From an uncultured Planctomycetia bacterium (lineage in GTDB: Bacteria > Planctomycetota > UBA1135 > GCA-002686595), in NCBI GenBank assembly GCA_937952135.1, contig CALFYL010000195.1:1-28838 (forward strand): a stretch of DNA of 28,838 bases, given 5' to 3'. The translations under genes and the position numbers were made by a program. Shown here piece by piece: positions 8,785 to 16,213 of the stretch (the stretch's first letter is position 1; each line of letters begins with the position of its first letter). A model generated the notes under the pieces. That model was not told where the DNA came from. It ran no database searches and saw nothing but the letters and a program-made list of their open reading frames with translations.

Positions 8785-9846
8785 TCACTCGAAGTTCACG
8801 GCGACGCCGACGCCCGTGAAGCTGTCGTTGCCCGGACCGCCGTCGCTGAAGGGGCTTCCGAGCACCTCGCTGCCGACCAGCAGGCTCACCGTGTCATTGC
8901 CTTCGCCGGCGAGGATGCGCGGGTTGCTGCCCGCGAGCAGATCGGCGCCGACGCTGACCAGCAGCACGTCGTTGCCGAGGCCGCCGAGCAGCAGCGGGCT
9001 GCCGGACACGGAACTGGTGGTCTTGAACTCGACCACGTCGTCGCCGTCGCCCGCGTCGATGCCGCCGCGCAGCACCGACGAGCCGCAGTTGCTCGTGTCG
9101 ACCAGCGCCGTGTCGCCGCCCGCGCCGAGGCGCGCCGCGGTCTGGATGCGCGCCGTCGTGTTGAGGTCGCCCGAGGCCTTGATGAACCACTCGTCGCCCC
9201 CGCCGCCGGTCAGGCCGAAGGCGTTCAACGTCAGATCGTCGGCCTTGCTGACGAAGTCGAGCAGCACCTTGTCGTTCGAGCTGCCGCCGAAGTAGCGCCA
9301 GTTGAGCGTCGTCGCGCCGCCGAGCACTCCAGAGCTGAACTTCACCTGCGCGTTGTTCTCGCCCGCGGCGCCGAGCACGGTGTAGTCGTAAGTCCCACCC
9401 AACGCGTTCTCGGCGATCTCGAAGACCACGCTGTCCTTGTCCGCGGCCCCGCGAACGAGCGCCTTCGAGTAGGTCGGCTGCAGGCTCGACGGGGTCTGGA
9501 TGTCCACACGCACCTGCGACTCTCCGTCGCCGGTGTCGAGGTCGAGCTCCGGCGGCGTCGCGGAGAGCGACTGCACCACGAAGATGTCCTTCGAGGCGAA
9601 GGTCTTGGCGACGAGCTTCTCGACGCCGGTGAAGAGCGTGCCGTCGGGTGTGCCGGGGACACCGAAGACGCGCGCCTGGCCCGGGGTGACGTCGAACACG
9701 ACAGTGATCACGTCTTCGGCGGGCGAGCCGAGCACGGTCAGCGTGCTGCCGAGTTGGGTGGCTTCGCCGAAAGCGGCCGGAGCGAGCACGGCGAGCGCGC
9801 AGGCGGCGAGTCGGGGACGGAGCTGCGAAAGGAGCGAAGGGTTCAT
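8785..9846 (-). CDS. Secreted protein with degenerate RTX-type calcium-binding repeats
   Basis: A 353-residue protein with a signal peptide (residues 1-25, ending APAAFG). The C-terminal third carries glycine/aspartate turns of the hemolysin-type calcium-binding nonapeptide kind: GGIDAGDGDDVVEF, GGLGNDVLLVS, AGEGNDTVSLL and GGPGNDSFTG (residues about 255-345). They are spaced more widely than in a canonical GGxGxDxUx tandem array, so the calcium roll is probably short or imperfect. The N-terminal part is beta-rich and unrecognised. RTX proteins are usually exported or surface-attached and bind Ca(II) outside the cell. The ATG at 9846 is chosen because the signal peptide begins there; longer in-frame versions add an Arg/Pro-rich stretch with no domain. 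The gene diverges from the giant regulator at 10352 across a palindrome-rich spacer. Confidence 0.8.
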   Translation of the reverse strand: MNPSLLSQLRPRLAACALAVLAPAAFGEATQLGSTLTVLGSPAEDVITVVFDVTPGQARVFGVPGTPDGTLFTGVEKLVAKTFASKDIFVVQSLSATPPELDLDTGDGESQVRVDIQTPSSLQPTYSKALVRGAADKDSVVFEIAENALGGTYDYTVLGAAGENNAQVKFSSGVLGGATTLNWRYFGGSSNDKVLLDFVSKADDLTLNAFGLTGGGGDEWFIKASGDLNTTARIQTAARLGAGGDTALVDTSNCGSSVLRGGIDAGDGDDVVEFKTTSSVSGSPLLLGGLGNDVLLVSVGADLLAGSNPRILAGEGNDTVSLLVGSEVLGSPFSDGGPGNDSFTGVGVAVNFE

Positions 9847-10049
9847 GGGGGCGGGGATCCGGAAGGGCTTGGGACGCGAGGTTCGAACTTCGGTCCGCGC
9901 AGGGCCGAGCGAGGCGCCGCACCGCTGAAAGCGACCCCGAAAACAGCTCCGGGAACGCCCGGCAAGCGGGCGGTAGCGGCCCTGCGGCGGAGGGACGTAA
10001 GCGGCCGAGGGAGTAGTCCGCCTGCGCGGGTTTGCAGGCCCCGCGAACC

Positions 10050-10064
10050 ACCGTCCCGGACGGT
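10050..10064. promoter_or_regulatory. 7-1-7 palindrome ACCGTCCCGGACGGT, candidate operator
   Basis: ACCGTCC and GGACGGT flank a single C, forming a perfect odd-length palindrome about 205 bp upstream of the RTX-like start and about 290 bp upstream of the regulator start. It has the same 7-1-7 geometry as the GTCCAGGNCCTGGAC pair but a different sequence. This geometry fits a dimeric DNA-binding protein; no binding protein is identified. Confidence 0.35.
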
Positions 10065-10329
10065 TTCGGGCCAAAAACGTCGGCATTTCGGCCACAATTC
10101 GTCCTTTTGGTCCCTACGGGTGGCGGCGACGGCGCCGACCTCTCGCGCGTCCGGTCGGTCTCCGCGCGCGCTTCGCTCCCTCGACGCGTCTCCGGCGCAA
10201 GTCTCCCCCCGAATGGCGAGTTCCCCAGGACCGCGGGCGGGGCCCGAGGAGCCTATCCTGGTGGCCGTCCAGGCTCCGCTCGGGGACAACCCGCGCCTGC
10301 GCGCCGATCCAGCCCCTGGAAGCGCGGAG

Positions 10330-10344
10330 GTCCAGGACCTGGAC
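10330..10344. promoter_or_regulatory. Copy B of the GTCCAGGNCCTGGAC palindrome, over the ribosome-binding region of the regulator gene
   Basis: GTCCAGGACCTGGAC ends 7 nt before the ATG at 10352. With flanking bases (10329-10345) the RNA could fold into a 7-bp stem with a 3-nt loop covering the place where ribosomes bind. Copy A is at 8698-8712. The site could be a DNA operator for autoregulation or an mRNA structure limiting translation; the sequence does not decide. Confidence 0.5.
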
Positions 10345-10351
10345 CCGCCCC

Positions 10352-13300
10352 ATGCCCACCGCACCGCCCACGCCCGACTCGGCCCTGCCTCGCGGCTACT
10401 TCGCGCTTCGCGAGCGAACGCGGCCGGGCGCGGTCGGACGGATGGTCGAAGCGGAGTTGCGCGTGGATGGGCGGGCGCCGCAACGCGTCGCGCTCCGCGT
10501 GCAGCCCGCGGACCGCGCGCAGGAGTGGATGGCGGAGCTCGCGGTGCTCTCGGCGATCTCGCACCCAGGGCTCGCGCGCTTGCTCGACTTCGGTGCGACG
10601 CCCGGCGGCGGCGTGTACGCGGCGCGGAGTTGGATCGACGGCGAGGAGCTTCCGCGCTGGGCGCGTTCGCGTTCGCCGCTCGAGCTCGCGCGCGTCGTCG
10701 CGCGGCTCTGCGTCGCGCTCGAGCACTTGCACCGGCGCGGGTTCGTGCACGGCGATCTCAAGGCGAGCAACGTGATCGTCGTCGAGCAGGGCGGCGAAGC
10801 CCTGCCGGTGCTCACCGACTTCGGGTTGTCGCGCGCGCGCGATGCGGGCGCGGAAGGCGTGTCGGGCACGCTGTTCCACATCGCCCCCGAGGTGCTGCTC
10901 GGCGCGCCTTTGCGGCCGGCGGCGGATCTGTTCTCGCTCGGCGTGATGCTCCACGAGCTCACGATCGCGCGCCGGCCGACCGCGCGCGAGTTCTACGGCC
11001 GCTTCCCGGCCTGCGACTTCTTCGAAGCGACGCGCACGGACGTCGAAGAGCTGCCGGAGCTGCTGCGCGAGAGCGTCGCGGCGTTGCTCGAGCGCGACCC
11101 CGCGCGCAGGCCGGCGAGCGCGGCGCAAGTGGGCCGAACCTTCGCGCAGCTCGCCGGACTCGACGAGCTGTTCCGCGAGCGCGGCGTCGAGTTGCGCTGG
11201 CCGGCGATGTACGGGCGCGAGGAGTGGCTCGCGCGCTGGACGCGGTCCATGAGCGCGGCGGGCGAACGCGTGCGGCTGCGCTGGCTGGAGCTTCCCGAGG
11301 GCGAAGACGCGCGCGCGGCGATCGACGCGTGCGCGCTGAGCCTGGCGCTGAATCCCGGAGCGACGCCTGCGGTGCGCGTGCAGCGCTTCGAGTGCCGGGC
11401 GCAGATCGAGGCGCTCGGCGGAGTCGATGCGCTCGATCGCTGGGCGCGCGAGTCCGCGGCGCAGCACGCGGGTGCGGTCGCGATGGTCGCGCTCGACGAA
11501 ACCACGCCCTGGAGCGTGCGCGCGCTCGACGCGCTCGCCCTGGCCGCCCTGCAGGCGCCGCCCGAGCAGCGTCCCGCGGGCGTGGTCGTCGCGGCGCACG
11601 TCGCCGCTCCCGCCTCGCAGGCCGCGTGGACGAGCGAGAGGCTCGAACGGGTCGACCGCCCGACCGTCGAGCGCTTTTTGCGCGAGAACTTGGAGGGTTC
11701 CGGCGCCGCGCTCGACGCGTGGGCGGCGGAGATCGCGCGCGTGTCGCGGGGCGCGGCGTCGCGCGCCGATCGCGCGCTCGCGGAACTGATCCGCCGCGGA
11801 CAGATCGTCGCGGGCGAGCACGCGCCGCGCTTGCGACCGGGCGCGGTCGAAGCGCTCGAGCTCGATGCGGTGACGGCGAACTGGCCGCGCGACGAAGACG
11901 CGGGGACGTTGTTCGCGGCCTTGCACGTCGCGGAGCGCGAGGCGGAGCTCGCCGAGCTCGGAGAACTGGCGCAGATCGGCGGCGAGCGACTCGAGAGCGC
12001 GGCTTCGAAGCTCGTGGACGCAGGTCTCGCGAGCTGGGAGCGCAGCTCGAACGGCGTGCGGCTGCGGACGAGCGGCTCGCGCGCGCCGGGGCCCGGCGAG
12101 GGCGACGAAACTCGCTGGCGCAAGCTGCATGCGCGGCGCGCGGAGCAGTTGGAGCGGCGCGGGGCGGATCCGCTCGCGGCGTTGCCGCACGCGTTTCGCG
12201 CGGGAAGCGTCGACGCGCAAGCCGTCGTGGCGCGCTGCGAGGAGTTGCGCGAGGTCGGCGCGGCGGAGCTCGCGCTGCAGCTCGTCGGCGCGGCGCTCTC
12301 GATGCGCACTCGAGCGGGCGCGAGCGTCGAGAGCGAGCTCGAAATCGAACAGGTGCTCGCGTGGTGCGCGCTGGGCGACGCGGACCGAGCCGAAGCGTTG
12401 CTCTCCGCCCGCGGCGACGCGCCGGAGCTCGCGGCGAGCGCGCGCGCGGCGTGGCTGCGCGCACGAGGCCAGATTGCGAGCACGCGGCGCGATTCGCAGG
12501 CCGCGCTCGCGCTATTCGAGCGCGCGCGCGAGCTCGATCCCGACGATGGCGGTCTGGCCTTGCTCGCCACCGCGCGCGTGCTCGGCGAAGCGGGCCGCGA
12601 CGCGGAATTGCTCGACGTGCTGGCCCGCGCGCAGGCGTCGGACGCGCACTTCGCGTCGCTCCGGCCGCGCGTTCGCGAGAACTTGCTCGCGCGCGAGGCT
12701 CTGGCGCTGTTCCGCAGCGGCCAGGTCGACACGGCGCGCGAGCGGCTGACGACCTACGCCGACGACGCGCGCGCCGCGGGCGACGACGCGCGCGAAGCCG
12801 GTCTGCGCATCAACCTCGCGACCCTCGAACGCCGCGCGGGGAGGCTGCAGCTCGCCCTCGAGCACTTCGAGCGCGCGATCGCGCTCTACGAACGCGGCGG
12901 GAACCTCCTCGGGCTGGCCCAGGCGCGCGCGCAGTACGGCGGCGCGTTGCGCGAGAGCGGTGAACTGCTGCGCGCGCAGCCGCTTCTCGAGGCCTCGCTC
13001 GCGCTGCGCGAACGGCTCGGCGACCGCAGCGGCGCGACGAGCGTGCGCGGCATGCTCGGACTGCTGCTCGCGGACCGCGGGCACGCGCGCGCGGCGATCG
13101 TCGAGCTCGAGCGCACCGCCGACGCGTTGCGCGCCGAAGGCCGCAGCCGCGCCGCCGTGCTGCTCGAAGCGCGCGCCGTCGAAGTGCGAGCGCGCTGCGG
13201 CGACTTTTCGAAGCTCGACACCGGCGCCTCGGGCGAGATCGCCCGCGCGGCGGAGGGCGATCCGCGCATTCTGATCGCGCAAGCGCGCGCGCTCGCGTTC

Positions 13301-15352
13301 CGCGGCGAGCAGGACCTCGCGCGCGAACGGCTCGAGCGCGCGGGCGCGTTGGCGCAGCGCCTGGGGCTCGCGCCGCTCGCCCGCGAAGCGCGGCTCGTCG
13401 CCGATCAGCTCCGCGGAAAGTCGAGCGCGCCGCCGAACGAGCCGGGCGCGCACGGAAGCGACGGGCGCTGGGACGGCGAAAGCGATCAGGGCGCGGACCT
13501 CGCGGCCGAAGATGCGCAACTCGACCTCGAACTCGGTCGCTCCGCGCTGGACGCGGAGGCGTTGCGCCGCCGCGCCGCGGACTTGCGCTCGCGCGGGCGC
13601 GACGACCGTGCGGCCCGCGTGTTGCTCGGGCTTGCGGCGCGCGTCGCCGACGAACAGGCCGAGAACGACGCGCGCGCCGCCGACGAGTGCTTCGCCGCTT
13701 GCGCGCGCGGTCTCGCGCCTGCGGAGCAGACGCACCTTCGCCGCGCCTTGCTCGGCATTCCCGACCCGTGGCCCGAGGATCTGATCGCACACGAGCGGCG
13801 CCGCAGCGCGCCGGAGGACGACGAGATGGAAGTCATCGGACTGCTCGACATCAACCGCCGCTTGCTCGCGCAGGAAGACCTTCGCAGCCTGCTCGGCACG
13901 ATCGTCGAGCAGAGCTTGCAGGCGAGCGGGGCGCAGCGGGGCTTCCTGATCCTCGAGGAGGACGGCGAGCTGAAGGTCGACACCGCGCTCGATTCGCGGC
14001 GCGGCGACCTGGAGGCGCCGGACGTCGAGGTCTCGGGCTCGGTGCTGCGCGAAGCGCTCGAGAAGATGAGGCCGATCCGCGTGAGCAACGCGGTGGACGA
14101 CCCGCAGCTCGGCGCCGCGCCGAGCGTGATCCACCTCGAGCTGCGCTCGATCCTGTGCGTGCCCTTCGAGGTGCAAGCGGGCCTGCGCGGCGTGATCTAC
14201 GTCGACCACCGCCTCCGCGAAGCGGCCTTCGACGCGCGCGTCGAGCGCATGCTCTCGCTGCTCGCGAACCAGGCCGCGCTCGCGATCCTGCAAGTGCGGC
14301 GCATGGAGGAGATCCGGCGTCTGAACCGCGAGCTCGGCCGCCAGGTCGCGCGCAAGGACTCGGAGCTCAAGAACGCGGCGGCGGCGCTGCGGCGCGCCAA
14401 TCTGCCGACCCCCGGCGCCGGATTGATCGGCGAGTCCGCGCCGATGCGCGACGTGCGCCGGTTGCTCGAACGCGCGGCCACGTCGGACCTGCCGGTGCTC
14501 GTGAGCGGGCCGAGCGGCAGCGGCAAGGAGCTGGCGGCGCGCGCGCTGCACGAGCTCGGCCCCCGCCGCGACGGCCCGTTCGTGAGCGAGAACTGCGCCG
14601 CGCTTCCGCCGTCGCTGATCGAGGCGGAGCTGTTCGGCGCGCGGCGCGGCGCGTACACGGGCGCGGACCGCGACCGCGAGGGCCTGTTCGAGCGCGCTCA
14701 CGGCGGAACGCTGTTCCTCGACGAGCTCGGGGAGTTGCCGCTCGACTTGCAGGCGAAGCTCTTGCGCGTGCTCGAGACGCGCGAGGTGCGGCGGATCGGC
14801 GACGACAAGCAGCGCAAGGTCGACGTGCGCCTCGTGGCGGCGACGAACCGCGATCTGGCGCTCGAGGTGAACGAGAAGCGCTTCCGCGCCGACTTGTACT
14901 ACCGCTTGAACGGTTTGAGCGTCGTGATGCCGTCGCTCGCGGAACGGCCCGAGGACATTCCGGCGCTCATCGACCACTGCCTGCGGCTCAGCGCCGAACC
15001 CGGCGCGCCGCCGCGCACGATCGCGCCCGCGGTGGTGACGCGCCTGTGCCGGCGCGCGTGGCCGGGCAACGTGCGCGAGCTGTTCAACGAGGTCGCGCGG
15101 CTGCTGGTGATGAGCGAGGGCGACGTGGTCGATCCCGAGCTCGTGCGCACTTCGCAAACCCTCGCGGCGGCCCCGGCGACAGGCGGCGCGGTGCGCAAGC
15201 TCGACGAGCTGGAAAAAGAGGCCATCCTGCACGCGCTCGACGCCGCGGCCGGCGACAAGCGGAAAGCGGCGGAATGGCTCGGGATTTCGCGCGCCAAGGT
15301 GTACCAGCGGCTGAAGGACTGGGGCCTGACCGGGCCCGGAGAGGGAGCATGA
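10352..15352 (+). CDS. Giant regulator: Ser/Thr kinase-like, degenerate ATPase-like, TPR, GAF, sigma-54 AAA+ activator, Fis-type HTH
   Basis: A 1666-residue multidomain protein. Residues about 15-275 are a Hanks-type kinase fold with HGDLKASN (D135, K137, N140), DFG (D156) and APE, but the ATP-anchoring lysine of the VAIK motif is Arg49 (VALR) and the glycine loop is poor. Residues about 287-575 resemble the ATPase module often fused to such kinases, starting YGREEW, without a recognisable Walker A. Residues about 600-1040 are TPR-like helices. A GAF domain spans about 1165-1325. The sigma-54 interaction AAA+ domain follows, with Walker A GPSGSGK (1386-1392), the sigma-54 contact loop as GAYTGA (1433-1438), Walker B LFLDELGE (D1457) and FRADLYYRLN. 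The C-terminus (about 1620-1660) is a Fis-type helix-turn-helix, GDKRKAAEWLGISRAKVYQRL. Expected role: activation of sigma-54 promoters in response to a signal sensed by the upstream domains. It overlaps the pseudopilin-like gene by ATGA. Confidence 0.92.
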   Translation: MPTAPPTPDSALPRGYFALRERTRPGAVGRMVEAELRVDGRAPQRVALRVQPADRAQEWMAELAVLSAISHPGLARLLDFGATPGGGVYAARSWIDGEELPRWARSRSPLELARVVARLCVALEHLHRRGFVHGDLKASNVIVVEQGGEALPVLTDFGLSRARDAGAEGVSGTLFHIAPEVLLGAPLRPAADLFSLGVMLHELTIARRPTAREFYGRFPACDFFEATRTDVEELPELLRESVAALLERDPARRPASAAQVGRTFAQLAGLDELFRERGVELRWPAMYGREEWLARWTRSMSAAGERVRLRWLELPEGEDARAAIDACALSLALNPGATPAVRVQRFECRAQIEALGGVDALDRWARESAAQHAGAVAMVALDETTPWSVRALDALALAALQAPPEQRPAGVVVAAHVAAPASQAAWTSERLERVDRPTVERFLRENLEGSGAALDAWAAEIARVSRGAASRADRALAELIRRGQIVAGEHAPRLRPGAVEALELDAVTANWPRDEDAGTLFAALHVAEREAELAELGELAQIGGERLESAASKLVDAGLASWERSSNGVRLRTSGSRAPGPGEGDETRWRKLHARRAEQLERRGADPLAALPHAFRAGSVDAQAVVARCEELREVGAAELALQLVGAALSMRTRAGASVESELEIEQVLAWCALGDADRAEALLSARGDAPELAASARAAWLRARGQIASTRRDSQAALALFERARELDPDDGGLALLATARVLGEAGRDAELLDVLARAQASDAHFASLRPRVRENLLAREALALFRSGQVDTARERLTTYADDARAAGDDAREAGLRINLATLERRAGRLQLALEHFERAIALYERGGNLLGLAQARAQYGGALRESGELLRAQPLLEASLALRERLGDRSGATSVRGMLGLLLADRGHARAAIVELERTADALRAEGRSRAAVLLEARAVEVRARCGDFSKLDTGASGEIARAAEGDPRILIAQARALAFRGEQDLARERLERAGALAQRLGLAPLAREARLVADQLRGKSSAPPNEPGAHGSDGRWDGESDQGADLAAEDAQLDLELGRSALDAEALRRRAADLRSRGRDDRAARVLLGLAARVADEQAENDARAADECFAACARGLAPAEQTHLRRALLGIPDPWPEDLIAHERRRSAPEDDEMEVIGLLDINRRLLAQEDLRSLLGTIVEQSLQASGAQRGFLILEEDGELKVDTALDSRRGDLEAPDVEVSGSVLREALEKMRPIRVSNAVDDPQLGAAPSVIHLELRSILCVPFEVQAGLRGVIYVDHRLREAAFDARVERMLSLLANQAALAILQVRRMEEIRRLNRELGRQVARKDSELKNAAAALRRANLPTPGAGLIGESAPMRDVRRLLERAATSDLPVLVSGPSGSGKELAARALHELGPRRDGPFVSENCAALPPSLIEAELFGARRGAYTGADRDREGLFERAHGGTLFLDELGELPLDLQAKLLRVLETREVRRIGDDKQRKVDVRLVAATNRDLALEVNEKRFRADLYYRLNGLSVVMPSLAERPEDIPALIDHCLRLSAEPGAPPRTIAPAVVTRLCRRAWPGNVRELFNEVARLLVMSEGDVVDPELVRTSQTLAAAPATGGAVRKLDELEKEAILHALDAAAGDKRKAAEWLGISRAKVYQRLKDWGLTGPGEGA

Positions 15353-15951
15353 CCGGCAGCGGGTGGGAAAGGGCCGCGCGGGGGTACAGCGCGAGTGCGG
15401 CGGCGGCCGAAGAGATCGAGACCTCGATGCGCGCGCCCCACCGACCCTTCGTCGCCGGTTCGAGCCGCGCGCCCCGCCGCCGCGTGGCCGGCATCTCGCT
15501 CGTGTTCGTGCTCGTCAGCCTGGTGCTGGTCGGAGTGATCGCGGTGATCGCGATCCCCACCTACTTCAACCGGCACGACGTGACGCTCGACAACGCGTGC
15601 CGCCTGCTTTCGCGCGACATCCGCTCGCTGCAGAACCGCGCGGCGCTCGACAAGCAGGAGCTGCGGCTCGAGTTCAACCCGGACGGCTGGCGCGCGCTCG
15701 ACTCCCACGGCGTGCCGGTGGGCGGCGTGGGCGAAACGGTCCCGATCGTGCGCCGCTTCGCCGGCGAAGGCGTGTTCGTCGGCGTGGTCGTCGAGAGCTT
15801 CGAGCTGGGGCCCGACAAGCTGCTCGGCATCGACACGCGCGGCCTGGTGACGGAGCACGCGGAGGTCGAACTCTCGTTCCGCGGCGAACGCCGACGATTG
15901 CGGATCCACCGCGGGAGCGGCGAGGTCGGCGTCGAAACGATCGCGCGCTGA
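15349..15951 (+). CDS. Pseudopilin-like protein (GspH/FimT-like) lacking the usual Glu5
   Basis: A protein of 200 residues from the ATG at 15349, which overlaps the regulator stop codon (ATGA), or 174 residues from the ATG at 15427. A basic leader (RAPRRRVAG) precedes a hydrophobic segment, ISLVFVLVSLVLVGVIAVIAIP, laid out like a type IV prepilin/pseudopilin N-terminus with the processing Gly at residue 48 (long form). The following ACRLLSRDIRSLQNRAALDKQELRLEF matches the N-terminal helix pattern of GspH/FimT minor pseudopilins. The residue expected to be Glu5 is Phe. Pseudopilins form the short piston of type II secretion systems, yet no other secretion or pilus gene is nearby. The ATGA overlap points to translational coupling with the regulator. 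It could be a single-pass anchored protein rather than a true pseudopilin. Confidence 0.72.
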   Translation: MTGSGWERAARGYSASAAAAEEIETSMRAPHRPFVAGSSRAPRRRVAGISLVFVLVSLVLVGVIAVIAIPTYFNRHDVTLDNACRLLSRDIRSLQNRAALDKQELRLEFNPDGWRALDSHGVPVGGVGETVPIVRRFAGEGVFVGVVVESFELGPDKLLGIDTRGLVTEHAEVELSFRGERRRLRIHRGSGEVGVETIAR

Positions 15952-15961
15952 GCGGGCGGCC

Positions 15962-15986
15962 AGAAATGAACCCCTAGAAATGAACC
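15962..15986. repeat. Two copies of an 11-bp direct repeat AGAAATGAACC
   Basis: AGAAATGAACC occurs at 15962-15972 and 15976-15986, separated by CCT, just after the pseudopilin-like stop codon. It is AT-richer than its surroundings. Function is unknown; local duplication is the simplest origin. Confidence 0.6.
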
Positions 15987-16057
15987 GGAGCCGCCCCTTT
16001 CGGAGCGACTCCGCGCGGGTCATGACCGGTGGCAGGGCCGGCCTGACAGCCAGCGGG

Positions 16058-16074
16058 TTGGCAGAAACCACGCT
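16058..16074 (+). promoter_or_regulatory. Possible sigma-54 (-24/-12) promoter element
   Basis: TTGGCAGAAACCACGCT has the exact GG-N10-GC spacing and a perfect -24 half (TTGGCA), but its -12 half, ACGCT, is weak against TTGCA/T. A second GG-N10-GC match starts at 16171 (TGGCAG). Two further TGGCAG copies at 16030 and 16093 lack the -12 half. No plus-strand gene lies within 2 kb downstream, so any product would be an untranslated RNA. Chance is a real alternative in DNA this GC-rich. Confidence 0.2.
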
Positions 16075-16213
16075 GACTACCCCGAGGCCACTTGGCAGCT
16101 TGGCGCTCGGAGCCCCCCGGTGGCGCCGGGGGAAAGAGGACAGCTCGCATACTGTCCTTCGCCGCCGACGTGGCAGGGTGTCGGCGACGGGTTGAAGACT
16201 AGCCCGACTTTCC

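Larger units (their letters stand above)
9847..10351. promoter_or_regulatory. Divergent intergenic region with several dyad symmetries
   Basis: A 505-bp spacer between the RTX-like gene (leftward) and the kinase/sigma-54 regulator (rightward). No coding sequence with motifs was found. It contains a hairpin GCCTGC/GCAGGC (10020-10025 with 10034-10039), a perfect 7-1-7 palindrome at 10050-10064, a locally AT-richer patch at about 10065-10118 with CCAAAAA and CCACAATT that is a reasonable promoter location, a TATCCT at 10253-10258 that could be a -10 element, a half-site GCCGTCCAGG at 10264, and the 15-bp palindrome at 10330. Promoter positions are guesses. Confidence 0.5.

Noticed and set aside
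10215..10345. Cluster of CCWGG sites suggesting a Dcm-like methylation switch
   Set aside because: Several CCAGG/CCTGG occur, but most belong to the palindromes already reported and the motif is common in GC-rich DNA.
8494..12963. 1489-residue open frame on the plus strand
   Set aside because: It crosses the RTX-like gene antisense and the kinase gene in another frame, is Arg/Ala-rich and has no motif.
12512..15232. 906-residue minus-strand frame opposite the sigma-54 activator
   Set aside because: Composition typical of antisense shadow frames; the plus strand carries all Walker, GAF and HTH motifs.
16188..16206. Possible integron attC-like core (GGGTTGAAG...AGCCCG)
   Set aside because: It lacks the paired GTTRRRY/RYYYAAC cores and no integrase or cassette gene is near.
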